Of a stretch of DNA of 64,000 nucleotides, positions 1 to 9,396 are shown piece by piece (the first letter of the stretch is position 1; the number at the start of each line of letters is the position of its first letter). The notes under the pieces are model-generated. The model saw only the letters and a list, made by a program, of their open reading frames with translations. It was not told the DNA's origin and ran no database searches. Source of the DNA: Candidatus Aegiribacteria sp. MLS_C. Lineage in GTDB: Bacteria; Fermentibacterota; Fermentibacteria; Fermentibacterales; JCC-6. The translations under genes and the position numbers were made by a program. The stretch is from positions 62,001 through 126,000 of the forward strand of contig LQBI01000031.1 of NCBI GenBank assembly GCA_002030045.1. Reading direction: 5' to 3'.

Positions 1-93
1 ATCGGGGTCGTACCTGAATATTCCCCGTTCCTCCCAGTACTTCTGCCAGCGGGGTTCGGATTCCCTCGGAACGTATCGCTTAGATAACGCCAC
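1..93 (-). CDS. valS: Valyl-tRNA synthetase, N-terminal fragment (runs off the window)
   Basis: Only the first 31 codons are present, read from a GTG at 93 toward the window edge. AAAGGA lies about 7 bases upstream of the GTG. The peptide contains EPRWQKYWEERGIFRYDPD, which resembles the opening of archaeal/clostridial-type ValRS (pattern EPxWQxYWEExGIYRFDPD). The HIGH and KMSKS motifs fall outside the window, so the specificity call rests on this short stretch alone. LeuRS openings are also similar, which keeps the confidence moderate. The gene is divergent from the GGDEF-like gene at 336. Confidence 0.55.
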   Translation of the reverse strand, partial: MALSKRYVPRESEPRWQKYWEERGIFRYDPD

Positions 94-335
94 TTGCGGG
101 TCCTTTCAGTTCGTCATGAGCAAGGAACACTCCTCGGACACCATCTGCGCATGTCGGGACATTCATTGAACGGTCCATGAACTTACAGTGGACGTTCAAG
201 CCGAATCGGTGACCTGTTTCAAGGTGAGGCAGAAAAATAACCACCGGGGCCCTTCGACACAAGTGTGCGAGGTTGTTGGAGCGAGGCGGCAGGTGAATAT
301 TGCAGCCGGCAGTTCAGGCTGAAGGGAGCATTACG
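94..335. other. Divergent intergenic region
   Basis: This 242-base spacer separates the 5' ends of the probable valS (minus) and the GGDEF-like gene (plus). It holds one good plus-strand promoter candidate (273-301) and a Shine-Dalgarno GAAGGGAG just before the ATG at 336. I saw no convincing minus-strand promoter, T-box or terminator. A minus-strand ORF across 80-262 shows no recognisable protein and is not annotated. Confidence 0.5.
273..301 (+). promoter_or_regulatory. Sigma-70-type promoter for the GGDEF-like gene
   Basis: TTGTTG at 273-278, a 17-base spacer and AATATT at 296-301. The predicted start of transcription is near 308, about 28 bases before the ATG at 336. Seen by eye only. 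Confidence 0.45.
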
Positions 336-3300
336 ATGGAACCCGCGGGCGGGAACGGGGAAAGGAGTGTCCAGGAGCTGCTGGAGCATGCCGAAGGCGT
401 CCTCGGAAGCGGATCGATCTCCTTTGCTCTCGGCCTGCCCGCCGTCGATGTCGAGGCGATACTGGACGAACTGCGGCGGAAGGGGGTCGTGAGCGCCGTC
501 CCATCCTACGGGGCCGGAGGATGGGTATTCTCCGGCGAGCCGGGGGACGGTCTCCCCTCGAAGGACCTCACGGGAATCATGGGCAGGCTGGCCGAATACG
601 CGCTTTCCTCACCGGGTGCGACCCTCTCCGAGCTGATGACGGTCCTCCGCTGGAAGCGTCTTCCCGCCAGGGACCGGACCGAGCTTCTCCTCAGGGCCAT
701 GAGGGGAGCCAGGGAACTGGGAGAATTCCGACTCATCCCGGATATCTTCATGCGCATCACGGAACTGGAGGACCTGGCCGAAGGGGAGGCCCGGGAAGTG
801 CTGTGCACTTTCCTGCCCAGGAGACTGAGGGGATACAGCATCGAGAAGGCCGAGAACTTCGTGCTTGAGTGCATCCAGACCTTCCGGTCCCCTTCCGACA
901 GAGCCCTTGCGCTTACCAGGCTGGGGGAGCTCGAATCCATCCAGAACAGGGCGTCGGCGGCGGAGGAACACCTTCTGGAGGCGATGGAACTGAGCCTCCG
1001 ATCGGAATACGCCGCCTGCATGCCGGACATACTGGAGAGCCTGGCCGAGCTGCCGAGGGACTTCCGGTCCATGAACCAGCTGGCGGCCCGTATCGAGGAT
1101 GTCATCGGCTGGGCCGGTTCCCTGGACGACCAGGAGATCATAACACGGATCCAGGCCTCGGCGGCCCTCGCCCAGTCGGGTCTGAGAATGGATTCTCTCG
1201 CCGAGAGGACGATTTTCACGGCCATGTCCGGCGTCGCTTTCCTTCCCGTTCCGGTGAGGCTTGCCGCTGAATGGTGCAGGGCCAGGATCTACATCGCATC
1301 GGGACGGGGCAGGGCCGCCATGAACACCCTGCAGAGGGCCCTGATGCTGGCGGAGAGCGCCGGTGACCGGCTGACGATGCTGGAGATCCTCAATACGATC
1401 GTCTCCGAGATGAAGGAGCGTTCCGGATATACCATGAGGAACCTGATCAGTATCATGGATAACGTTTCCGGAAGGTCCGCAGGCAGTCCGAACATCTCGA
1501 TCAGGGCCTACGCCCTCGAGAATCTCACGGACATGTACATGAGAACGCTGCAGTTCCGGAAGTCCCGTCTCTCTGCAGGCGAACTCGCACAGCTCTCGGA
1601 CAGCCTTGGGATGCACAGCGCCGACTCCCTGTCGGAATGGTGCACGGCCTACATGGGTTTCCTCACCGGAAGGGACGGCGACATCGGTTCCGGCGACGGC
1701 GTGCTTCCGGGTACCTCCGGATTCCTTGCGGCGCTCCTCGAGGGCCTTGACCCGGAGGACCACGCAGCGGCCATGTCGGAAAAGCTCATGACATCTCCCG
1801 GGGAGGACATGCAGGCCTGCCTGCTGGTGCTGGCAATGGAAGCTTTCGCCAGGGGCGCGGTAAAAGCCTCTTCGGCCATCGCCGCTGCCCTGGACTCCAC
1901 TTTCAGCGGTTCGACAAGGGATCCCTACATATCATGGAAGCTCTGTGTCAGCGGGATGCTCTCCACTCGGGAGATCTACTCCGAAGACTTCTTCCATTCG
2001 GCCCAGGTCCTTTCCAGGCAGCTGGACAACCTGCTCCTGGTATGGCTGATCCTGAGGTGCAGGCTTTCACTGGACCTGGAGAGGGGGGACTTCGGATGGG
2101 GAACGCTCCTCATGCTGCTGTCGGAGCTTGACGGATACGTACTCGAGCAGCTTGAAGGCCGGGAATCCCGGTCCTTCATCGAAAGGAGCGGTGCGGGGAA
2201 GAGACGGGAGATGCTGGTATCGCTGACAGGCCGCCGGGAGTGCCCCGCCCCCGTGGAACTGAAGGGAATACTTTCGGGCATGGCATCCGGTTCCCTTGCC
2301 GAGCGCATGCTGGGAATAGGCGGAATATCGTCCAGGATATCGGGGAGGTCAGAGATAAGCGCCAGTCTGGAGATCCTCGGCAGGCTGACGGACGCCGACA
2401 GGGTGATGGCGCTCAGGGTCGTCTCCGGGGAGATCGAGGTCATCGAGGGCTACGGCACCGGAAAATGGAGAATGCCGGGCGAGGAGGCGCGGAACCTGAT
2501 ACTGGGAAAACCGGCGGTTGGCCGGTGTCTGGAGAACTACGGCGTCACGCCGTTCGGGAGCAGGCGCTGTCTGGTGGTCCCCGTAGGTGGAGCTGCTGTG
2601 GGTACCCAGAAGAGGACGCTGATCCCGGAGCGAATGGAACCCGGGAGTTATCTGCTTGTGGAGACCGAGTGCCCGATACCTGAGTACGGACCGATACCGG
2701 AATTCCTGATGGACATTATCAGAGGACAGGTCACGGCGGCGCTGAGGCTCCGGTCAAGGGAGGCGATGGCTTACATGGACAGGATGACAGGCGCCGTGAT
2801 CGGCCATTCCTGGACAGGCAGGCTGCAGGAGATGACGTCGGACCGCAGCAGGGAGAACACCGTCTCGGTACTCGCAGCGGGTGTGGACGGCCTGCAGGAG
2901 GTGAACCGGCTCTTCGGCTACCGCGTGGGGGATGGAATACTCAGGGCCGTGGTCTCGACCATCAGGGGGGTCCTCAGACCGAACGACATGCTGGGAAGGC
3001 TGACCGGGGACATCCTGGGCGTGATGCTGCCGGACACCGGGGAGGATGACGCCAGGCTGGTGGCTGACAGGATCTGCGGCGAGGTATCCGGTGTCGACCT
3101 CCGTCCCGACGGGGTCCCTGTTACCGTGAGCGTGGGAATCGCATCTGTGGAGAGCCCGCAGAAAGGGCATGACCTGGTCCTCGGCAGGGCGATGGAAGCC
3201 ATGCAGGCGGCGAAGGTGAGGGGAGGCAACAGGACGCTCCAGTGGAGCGAGGACCTGGACTCCCCGGATATGCCCGTTGTAAGGCTTTTCTGTACCGGCG

Positions 3301-3683
3301 ATCCGGGTTGGGACCATGCCGTCTTCTCAGCCGTGATGGACCTCCTGCAGCTGAGGGAGACCAGCCTCCGGGGTATCGCGGAAAAACTCAGGGACGCCCT
3401 CAGGAGCGTAATGGTCTACATCGACGACGGAGCGGGGAACGAGGGGTTCGTGGGGAGCAGGTTCCTCAGGAGTATGGTCGAGGGAACGGGAGCCGCCAGG
3501 GAGGGAATTGTGACGCAACACCAGGGCATGCTTGGCAAATACGATGCCCTGTCCGCCGGTCTGGACCGGGGAGGCCGCCTGCTGGCCGCATGGGATTCAC
3601 CGGGAGGAATATCCCCGGGCGTCAGGAACGTGTTCTCGGCCCTGGCAGGACTGTCAGGACTCCTGACCCGCCGCATGGGCTGA
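336..3683 (+). CDS. Large helical-repeat protein with degenerate GGDEF domain (probable c-di-GMP receptor)
   Basis: The product is 1,115 aa from ATG 336, chosen over an upstream TTG at 300 because GAAGGGAG sits 8 bases before it. Residues 1-65 look like a winged-helix unit. A long TPR-like helical region follows, then a GAF-like stretch at about 650-800 (tentative). The GGDEF domain lies at about 840-960. The signature site reads TGDIL (T890-L894) instead of GGDEF, and the metal/substrate segment is also altered (GVDGLQEVNR). RPND at 881-884 sits exactly five residues upstream, the spacing of the RxxD inhibitory site. In this family such proteins usually bind c-di-GMP without making it. No membrane segment or signal peptide is visible. 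The gene converges on uvrA and overlaps it by 30 bp. Cyclase inactivity is inferred from the motif. Confidence 0.8.
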   Translation: MEPAGGNGERSVQELLEHAEGVLGSGSISFALGLPAVDVEAILDELRRKGVVSAVPSYGAGGWVFSGEPGDGLPSKDLTGIMGRLAEYALSSPGATLSELMTVLRWKRLPARDRTELLLRAMRGARELGEFRLIPDIFMRITELEDLAEGEAREVLCTFLPRRLRGYSIEKAENFVLECIQTFRSPSDRALALTRLGELESIQNRASAAEEHLLEAMELSLRSEYAACMPDILESLAELPRDFRSMNQLAARIEDVIGWAGSLDDQEIITRIQASAALAQSGLRMDSLAERTIFTAMSGVAFLPVPVRLAAEWCRARIYIASGRGRAAMNTLQRALMLAESAGDRLTMLEILNTIVSEMKERSGYTMRNLISIMDNVSGRSAGSPNISIRAYALENLTDMYMRTLQFRKSRLSAGELAQLSDSLGMHSADSLSEWCTAYMGFLTGRDGDIGSGDGVLPGTSGFLAALLEGLDPEDHAAAMSEKLMTSPGEDMQACLLVLAMEAFARGAVKASSAIAAALDSTFSGSTRDPYISWKLCVSGMLSTREIYSEDFFHSAQVLSRQLDNLLLVWLILRCRLSLDLERGDFGWGTLLMLLSELDGYVLEQLEGRESRSFIERSGAGKRREMLVSLTGRRECPAPVELKGILSGMASGSLAERMLGIGGISSRISGRSEISASLEILGRLTDADRVMALRVVSGEIEVIEGYGTGKWRMPGEEARNLILGKPAVGRCLENYGVTPFGSRRCLVVPVGGAAVGTQKRTLIPERMEPGSYLLVETECPIPEYGPIPEFLMDIIRGQVTAALRLRSREAMAYMDRMTGAVIGHSWTGRLQEMTSDRSRENTVSVLAAGVDGLQEVNRLFGYRVGDGILRAVVSTIRGVLRPNDMLGRLTGDILGVMLPDTGEDDARLVADRICGEVSGVDLRPDGVPVTVSVGIASVESPQKGHDLVLGRAMEAMQAAKVRGGNRTLQWSEDLDSPDMPVVRLFCTGDPGWDHAVFSAVMDLLQLRETSLRGIAEKLRDALRSVMVYIDDGAGNEGFVGSRFLRSMVEGTGAAREGIVTQHQGMLGKYDALSAGLDRGGRLLAAWDSPGGISPGVRNVFSALAGLSGLLTRRMG

Positions 3684-6500
3684 ATCCTCGAGGAAGACCT
3701 TCTTCAGGAACCTGCCGGTGTATGAATGCTCCTGTTCCGCCAGCTGTTCCGGGGTTCCCGTTGCTATTATCCTGCCTCCCTCGTCCCCCCCGTCGGGACC
3801 CAGGTCTATGATCCACCCGGCGTTCTTTATCACGTCCATGTTGTGCTCGATGACTATAACGGTATTGCCTGCCTTGACCAGCCTGGACAGCACCAGGAGC
3901 AGCTTCTTCACATCGTGGAAATGCAGCCCGGTGGTCGGTTCGTCAAGGATGTAGACAGTATGCGAGGTACTGGGACGCGCCAGCTCGCGAGCCAGCTTTA
4001 TTCTCTGTGCCTCCCCTCCCGACAGGGTGGTGGCCGGCTGCCCCAGCTGGATGTAGCCCAGTCCCACGTCGTCGAGGACCTTTAGGATGCTGTAGATGGA
4101 CGGTATCCTCTCGAAGTGGGACATAGCCTCGTTAACTGTCAGGTCCAGCACCTCCGCTATGTCGAGTCCGCCGTAGGTTATCTTCAGGGTCTCCCGGTTG
4201 AACCTCCTGCCCCTGCAGGTCTTGCACTCGATGAATACATCCGACAGGAAGTGCATCTCTATCTTCTTGACACCGGCTCCCTTGCACTCCTCGCAGCGGC
4301 CGCCCTTCACGTTGAAGCTGAATCTCCCGGGCCTGTATCCGCGGACCTTTGCCTGAGGGGTTTCGGCGAAGAGGTTCCGAATGTGGTCGAAGACCTTGGT
4401 GTAGGTGGCGGGGTTGGACCTCGGGGTCTTCCCTATGGGGTCCTGTGATATGTTTATGACCTTGTCCACCTTGCGGACACCCTCGAGAGCGGCGTATGGA
4501 CCGGGCCTGACCTTCAGGGACCCTCCCAGAGCAGCGGACAGGGCCGGATAGAGGGTCTGGCTTACGAGGGAACTCTTGCCAGAGCCGGAGACCCCGGTCA
4601 CGCAGACGAACCTTCCCAGCGGTACCCTGAGGTCCACATCGCGCAGGTTGTGAAGCGAGGCCTTCCTGAGGACCAGTCTGTCGTCGGAGCCGGACGATAC
4701 GGGGACGGTCCTGTGAATGAACTTCCTCCCCGAGAGGTAGTCCCCGGTGAGGGAATTCTCGCAGGCCATTATATCATCCGGAGTCCCCGCAGCCACGACC
4801 ATGCCCCCCTGCACACCGGCGCCGGGGCCGAAATCCACGATGTGGTCGGCTGACAGGATGGTCTCGTGGTCGTGCTCCACAACAAGCACCGTGTTGCCCA
4901 GGTCCCTGAGTTCCTTCAGAGTGTCCAGCAGCCTGCGGTTGTCCCTCTGGTGCAGGCCTATCGTGGGTTCGTCCAGCACGTACAGGACTCCGGTGAGGCC
5001 GCTCCCTATCTGGCTGGCGAGACGTATCCTCTGCGCCTCTCCTCCGGACAGGCTGGGAGAGGCCCTGTCGAGTGTAAGGTAGTGGAGGCCGACGTTCTTC
5101 AGGAAAGCCAGCCTGCTCCGTATCTCCCTGAGGAGTTCCGATGCCACCTCCATACGCCACGGGTCCAGCTCGAGTTCATTGAAGTAATCATGCAGGTCCT
5201 GTACCGTCATGGAGTTCAGCCTGTGGATCCCCTCGCTGCCTACGGTGACCGACCTGGCCTCGCTCCTGAGCCTCGTGCCCCGGCAGGCGGAGCATGGCGA
5301 CCTGTTGAAGAATTTCTCGTAGTGTCTTCGAGACGCCTGGCTGGAGGTGCTCCTGTAGAGCCTCTCGATCCTGGGGATGACACCCTCCCACTTCGTCTCC
5401 CATACTCCGGACGAACTGTCGGATGACCACGAGACGCTTATCTTCCTGTCGCCGGACCCGTACAGTATGATGTCCTGGACCTCTTCGGGAAGGCTTTGCC
5501 AGGGAGCGCCGGTGTTGAAGTCCAGCTCCCTCGCCAGGGCCCGGACCAGGTTCCTGCCGTGTCCCGACGGCACTCCCCACGGGGCCACGGCGCCGTCCTT
5601 GATGGAGAGGGCCTTCCTTGGGACTACGAGAAGCGGGTCCACCTTCATCTCGAAACCCAGTCCCGAGCATTCGGGGCACATGCCGAGGGGATTGTTGAAG
5701 CTGAAAAGCTGGGGAGTGAGTTCCGGCATGCTGATGCCGCAGTATGCGCAGGTGCTGTGCTCGCTCATCAGGGTCTCTTCACCGGAGTCTGCATCGATGA
5801 CCGACAGGATTCCCTCGCCCTCGGACATGGCCGTCTCCACGGAGTCCATCAGCCTGCTGGCGATGCTTTCCTCGAGGACTATCCTGTCCACCACCAGGTG
5901 CACGGTGTGCTTCCTCTTCCCGTCCAGTGAGATAGTGCCGTCCAGGTCCCTGGTCTCGCCGTCCACTATTACTCGAACGTACCCCCTCTTACGTAGCGAG
6001 GGGAACAGGTCCGCGCAGGACCCCTTGCGGTTGCGGACGATGGGCGCCGTGATGAAAAGCCTGGTGCCCGCAGGCATCTCCAGTATCCTGTCCACCATCT
6101 GCTGGGGGGATTGGCTGGATACCTCCCTGCCGCACCGGGGGCAGTGGGGTATGCCTACCCTTGCGAAGAGCACTCTGAGGTAATCGGATATCTCCGTGAC
6201 CGTTCCCACAGTGGAGCGCGGGTTGTGGCTCACCGTCTTCTGCTCTATGGATATGGCGGGCGAGAGACCCTCTATGCTCTCGTACAGAGGTTTCTCCAGC
6301 TGTCCCAGGAACTGCCTGGCGTAGGCCGACAGCGACTCTACGTAGCGGCGCTGTCCCTCCGCGTACAGGGTGTCGAAGGCGAAGGAACTCTTGCCGGAAC
6401 CCGACACCCCTGTCAGGACCACCAGCCTGTTCCTTGGGAACTCCACGGTTATGTTCTTGAGGTTGTGCTCCCTGGCTCCCTTTACAATGATCCTGTCCAT
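3654..6500 (-). CDS. uvrA: Excinuclease ABC subunit A
   Basis: UvrA is the damage-sensing ATPase of nucleotide excision repair; it loads UvrB onto lesions in the cytoplasm. At 948 aa it has the normal family length. It shows two ABC modules: Walker [10 protein letters not shown] at 31-39 and again in the second half, and signatures [12 protein letters not shown] and [12 protein letters not shown]. Cys pairs of the zinc modules are present (CPRC, CAYC...CPEC, CEEC...CKTC). The start [17 protein letters not shown] is canonical. The gene stands alone, without uvrB or uvrC, and its 3' end overlaps the opposing GGDEF-like gene by 30 bp. A minus-strand -10-like TATACT at 6550-6555 precedes it, but its -35 is weak. 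I see no LexA-like box. Confidence 0.97.
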   Translation of the reverse strand: MDRIIVKGAREHNLKNITVEFPRNRLVVLTGVSGSGKSSFAFDTLYAEGQRRYVESLSAYARQFLGQLEKPLYESIEGLSPAISIEQKTVSHNPRSTVGTVTEISDYLRVLFARVGIPHCPRCGREVSSQSPQQMVDRILEMPAGTRLFITAPIVRNRKGSCADLFPSLRKRGYVRVIVDGETRDLDGTISLDGKRKHTVHLVVDRIVLEESIASRLMDSVETAMSEGEGILSVIDADSGEETLMSEHSTCAYCGISMPELTPQLFSFNNPLGMCPECSGLGFEMKVDPLLVVPRKALSIKDGAVAPWGVPSGHGRNLVRALARELDFNTGAPWQSLPEEVQDIILYGSGDRKISVSWSSDSSSGVWETKWEGVIPRIERLYRSTSSQASRRHYEKFFNRSPCSACRGTRLRSEARSVTVGSEGIHRLNSMTVQDLHDYFNELELDPWRMEVASELLREIRSRLAFLKNVGLHYLTLDRASPSLSGGEAQRIRLASQIGSGLTGVLYVLDEPTIGLHQRDNRRLLDTLKELRDLGNTVLVVEHDHETILSADHIVDFGPGAGVQGGMVVAAGTPDDIMACENSLTGDYLSGRKFIHRTVPVSSGSDDRLVLRKASLHNLRDVDLRVPLGRFVCVTGVSGSGKSSLVSQTLYPALSAALGGSLKVRPGPYAALEGVRKVDKVINISQDPIGKTPRSNPATYTKVFDHIRNLFAETPQAKVRGYRPGRFSFNVKGGRCEECKGAGVKKIEMHFLSDVFIECKTCRGRRFNRETLKITYGGLDIAEVLDLTVNEAMSHFERIPSIYSILKVLDDVGLGYIQLGQPATTLSGGEAQRIKLARELARPSTSHTVYILDEPTTGLHFHDVKKLLLVLSRLVKAGNTVIVIEHNMDVIKNAGWIIDLGPDGGDEGGRIIATGTPEQLAEQEHSYTGRFLKKVFLEDSAHAAGQES

Positions 6501-6633
6501 CCGCCGTTCTCCGTTTTTTCAGTGACGATGGAGGCAACCGCAACCATATAGTATAAGACCTCCGTACAGGGGTCGGGATGTGCCACAATAGCACGGCCGT
6601 TCCCGGCCCGGGTCGGAGCCTCCCCGGGACCCT

Positions 6634-6660
6634 TTACTTCAAGCTCCTGTACCGAAGTAA
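6634..6660. promoter_or_regulatory. Inverted repeat upstream of dnaK (candidate operator)
   Basis: TTACTTC at 6634-6640 and its exact reverse complement GAAGTAA at 6654-6660 are separated by 13 bases. The geometry (short arms, spacer near one helical turn plus) resembles an operator or mRNA hairpin, but the sequence is unlike CIRCE. Its position 150 bases before dnaK suggests regulation of the chaperone operon; this is inference. Confidence 0.35.
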
Positions 6661-6715
6661 CTTATGAATTCAATGTCTTCTGGCACGCGGATTGCTCGTT
6701 CTATGGGAGGAGCAA

Positions 6716-6757
6716 ATGAAACGGCACCGGCCGACAGAAAACGGAAACTCCGCATAA
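6716..6757 (+). CDS. Possible 13-residue leader peptide before dnaK
   Basis: An ATG at 6716 follows a strong GGAGGAG (6706-6712) and encodes MKRHRPTENGNSA, ending in TAA 51 bases before dnaK. The ribosome site is as good as that of most real genes here, which is the only support. It could be a translated leader peptide or a chance site. Confidence 0.22.
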   Translation: MKRHRPTENGNSA

Positions 6758-6808
6758 GACTTTCGGCGAATCGCGGAGACAGGGATAGTTCAGACAGGAG
6801 AGGAAGAC

Positions 6809-8740
6809 ATGGGCAAGATAATAGGGATCGACCTGGGGACCACGAACTCATGCGTGGCTGTAATGGAGGGTGGTGAGCCCACGGTAATACCCAATGCCGA
6901 AGGAAACAGGACTACTCCTTCGGTGGTTGGTTTCAACGACAAAGGAGAGAGACTTGTGGGTGTGGTGGCCCACAGGCAGGCGGTAGCCAATCCGCAGAAT
7001 ACCGTTTCCTCCATAAAGAGGTTCATGGGCCGCAAGTTCGGTGAGGTCTCCAAGGAGATGAAGAGGGTACCCTACAAGGTGGTAGAGGGCAAGAACGGCG
7101 ACGCATGGGTCGAGGTAATGGGCAAGAATTACTCACCACCGGAGATATCCGCCATGATACTCCAGAAGATGAGGCAGACGGCGGAGGACTACCTGGGCGA
7201 GAAGGTGGACAAGGCAGTGGTCACCGTGCCCGCCTACTTCAACGACAGCCAGAGACAGGCGACGAAGGACGCGGGGAAGATAGCGGGACTGCAGGTGGAG
7301 CGCATAGTGAACGAGCCCACCGCGGCGGCGCTGGCCTACGGACTGGACAAGGAATCATCGAACCGGACAATCGCCGTCTACGACCTCGGCGGAGGCACCT
7401 TCGACATATCCATACTCGAGATCGGCGACGGGGTCTTCGAGGTCAAGTCCACGAACGGCGACACACATCTGGGCGGGGACGATTTCGACCAGAGGATAAT
7501 CGACTGGATGGTGGCGGAGTTCAGGAAGAGCAAGGGCATAGACCTCTCGGGTGACCCCATGGCACTGCAGAGGCTGAAGGAGGCTGCGGAGACCGCCAAG
7601 TGCGAACTCTCCACCACCCAGAGTGCTTCCATAAACCTGCCCTTCATAACCGCGGATTCTTCCGGAGCGAAGCACCTGGACATGACCCTGAGCAGGTCCA
7701 AGCTTGAACAGATGGTGGACGACCTGGTGGACAGGACCGTAGCACCGTGCGTAACCGCCCTTAAGGATGCCGGACTGGAGCCTTCGCAGATAGACGACGT
7801 CCTCCTGGTGGGCGGCCAGACCAGGATGCCCATGGTCCAGAAGAAGGTGACGGAGATATTCGCCCGGGAGCCACACAAGGGCGTCAATCCCGACGAGGTG
7901 GTGGCAGTGGGCGCCGCGATACAGGCGGGGGTGCTCTCCGGCGACGTCAAGGATGTTCTTCTTCTCGACGTGACACCGCTGACCCTCGGCATCGAGACAC
8001 TGGGCGGCGTGGCTACTCCGATCATCGAGAAGAACACCACCATACCCACGAAGAAGAGCCAGATATTCAGCACCGCGGCGGACAACCAGCCCCAGGTGGA
8101 GATCATCGTGCTACAGGGTGAGAGGAAGATGGCGGCGGACAACCGAATAGTGGGCAGGTTCGTCCTTGACGGCATACCTCCCGCTCCCAGGGGCATGCCG
8201 CAGATCGAGGTAACCTTCGACATCGACGCCAACGGCATCCTGCACGTATCCGCCAGGGACAAGGCCACCGGCAAGGAGCAGAAGATCACCATCGAGGCTT
8301 CCAGCGGCCTGACCGAGGAGCAGATAAAGCAGATGGTGAAGGATGCCGAACTCCACGCCGAGGAGGACGCCAGGAAAAAGGAGAAGATAGAGAGAAGGAA
8401 CCATGCCGACGCCATGGTCTTCGAGATAGAGAAGCAGATGAGGGAGTACGGGGACAAGGTTTCCCCGGAGGACCGTTCCAGGCTGGAGGATGCCCTCTCG
8501 GGCATGAAGAAGGCCATGGAAGGCGAAGATGACGATGCCGTGAAGAGGGAGTACGAGAAGCTCCAGGAGACATGGAAGCAGTTCGGGGAGGCCTTCTACC
8601 GGCAGCAGCAGGCACAGCAGCAGGCCCAAGCACAGACGGAAGGCGCCGCAGGAGGTCCCGGTGGCCCCGATACGGCGGGAACCGGTCCCGGTGACGACGA
8701 CCACACGGTCGACGCCGACTACGAAGTGGTAGACGACTGA
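6809..8740 (+). CDS. dnaK: Hsp70 chaperone DnaK
   Basis: Cytoplasmic Hsp70: it binds exposed hydrophobic segments in an ATP-driven cycle with DnaJ and GrpE. The 643 aa include the phosphate-1 motif [10 protein letters not shown] near the N-terminus, [13 protein letters not shown], and the phosphate-2 motif [12 protein letters not shown]. The substrate-binding beta domain and helical lid follow, ending in a Gln/Gly-rich linker and the acidic tail DYEVVDD. AGGAGAGGAAG precedes the ATG. The TGA shares one base with the grpE ATG, so the two are translationally coupled. AGG and ATA codons are abundant even in this presumably highly expressed gene. Confidence 0.98.
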   Translation: MGKIIGIDLGTTNSCVAVMEGGEPTVIPNAEGNRTTPSVVGFNDKGERLVGVVAHRQAVANPQNTVSSIKRFMGRKFGEVSKEMKRVPYKVVEGKNGDAWVEVMGKNYSPPEISAMILQKMRQTAEDYLGEKVDKAVVTVPAYFNDSQRQATKDAGKIAGLQVERIVNEPTAAALAYGLDKESSNRTIAVYDLGGGTFDISILEIGDGVFEVKSTNGDTHLGGDDFDQRIIDWMVAEFRKSKGIDLSGDPMALQRLKEAAETAKCELSTTQSASINLPFITADSSGAKHLDMTLSRSKLEQMVDDLVDRTVAPCVTALKDAGLEPSQIDDVLLVGGQTRMPMVQKKVTEIFAREPHKGVNPDEVVAVGAAIQAGVLSGDVKDVLLLDVTPLTLGIETLGGVATPIIEKNTTIPTKKSQIFSTAADNQPQVEIIVLQGERKMAADNRIVGRFVLDGIPPAPRGMPQIEVTFDIDANGILHVSARDKATGKEQKITIEASSGLTEEQIKQMVKDAELHAEEDARKKEKIERRNHADAMVFEIEKQMREYGDKVSPEDRSRLEDALSGMKKAMEGEDDDAVKREYEKLQETWKQFGEAFYRQQQAQQQAQAQTEGAAGGPGGPDTAGTGPGDDDHTVDADYEVVDD

Positions 8741-9390
8741 TGGCCGATCCAAGGAGAAACACGACCAGGAGGAAGAACGGTACATCCACCAGAAGGAGCA
8801 TACCGGAGGACCAGCCGGAGGAGAACAAGAAAGAGGAGAGCGGGACCCATTCTCATGAAGAAGTTACGGATGAGGTCCCGTCCCGGGAGCCCGAGCCCGT
8901 ACCCGGAGCCGACCCCGAGAGAGCCAGGCTCTTGGACAGGCTGATGAGGCTGCAGGCGGAGTTCGACAACTACAGGAAGAGGCAGGCCAGGGACTTCCGC
9001 CGTCTATGTTCCCAGGGCAAGAGGGAACTGATCTCCGAACTGCTGGCAGTCCTGGACAACTACCACAGGGCCGAACGGCTTGTAGAGGAAGGGGGGCATT
9101 CCGTTGAGGAGATCGCCGACGGCCTGATGAAGACCTCCGATCAGCTCGAGCGTATCCTGGCCCAGGAGGGTCTCTCGGAGATGGAGGTCAGTCCCAGGGA
9201 CCCCTTCGATCCCAATATCCACGAGGCCTTGCTGGCGGAGGACACCGAAGACCTGGACATGGACAGGGTTCTCGAGGTGTTCCAGAAGGGATACATGCTC
9301 AACGACGAAATGCTCAGGCCCGCAAGGGTCAGGGTAGGACGGGCCGGCCACCGGCGTGAAGGGACCCCCGTGGACGAAGGGGGCGAATAG
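8740..9390 (+). CDS. grpE: Nucleotide exchange factor GrpE
   Basis: GrpE releases ADP from DnaK. The protein is 216 aa. The first ~60 residues are polar and disordered (Arg/Thr- then Glu/Pro-rich). A long helix begins at about residue 60 with RLQAEFDNYRKRQARD, the conserved GrpE coiled-coil signature. The C-terminal beta domain contains DPNIHEALLAE and VLEVFQKGYMLNDEMLRPARV, which match the family. The start ATG overlaps the dnaK stop (TGATG) and has no strong ribosome site of its own, so it is probably translated by coupling. dnaJ starts six bases after its stop. Confidence 0.95.
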   Translation: MADPRRNTTRRKNGTSTRRSIPEDQPEENKKEESGTHSHEEVTDEVPSREPEPVPGADPERARLLDRLMRLQAEFDNYRKRQARDFRRLCSQGKRELISELLAVLDNYHRAERLVEEGGHSVEEIADGLMKTSDQLERILAQEGLSEMEVSPRDPFDPNIHEALLAEDTEDLDMDRVLEVFQKGYMLNDEMLRPARVRVGRAGHRREGTPVDEGGE

Positions 9391-9396
9391 CGACAA

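Larger units (their letters stand above)
6501..6808. other. Divergent uvrA/dnaK intergenic region
   Basis: This 308-base spacer carries a weak minus-strand -10 (complement of 6550-6555), a 7-bp-arm inverted repeat at 6634-6660, a possible 13-codon leader ORF at 6716-6757 and the dnaK Shine-Dalgarno (AGGAGAGGAAG) before 6809. No CIRCE element (TTAGCACTC-N9-GAGTGCTAA) and no clear sigma-32-type promoter were found, so heat-shock control here is not of the usual HrcA kind as far as I can see. Confidence 0.6.

Noticed and set aside
80-262. 60-codon minus-strand ORF
   Set aside because: No ribosome site and no recognisable protein; it overlaps the probable valS start.
6501-6808. CIRCE element or sigma-32 promoter before dnaK
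   Set aside because: No match to TTAGCACTC-N9-GAGTGCTAA or to a heat-shock sigma promoter was found.
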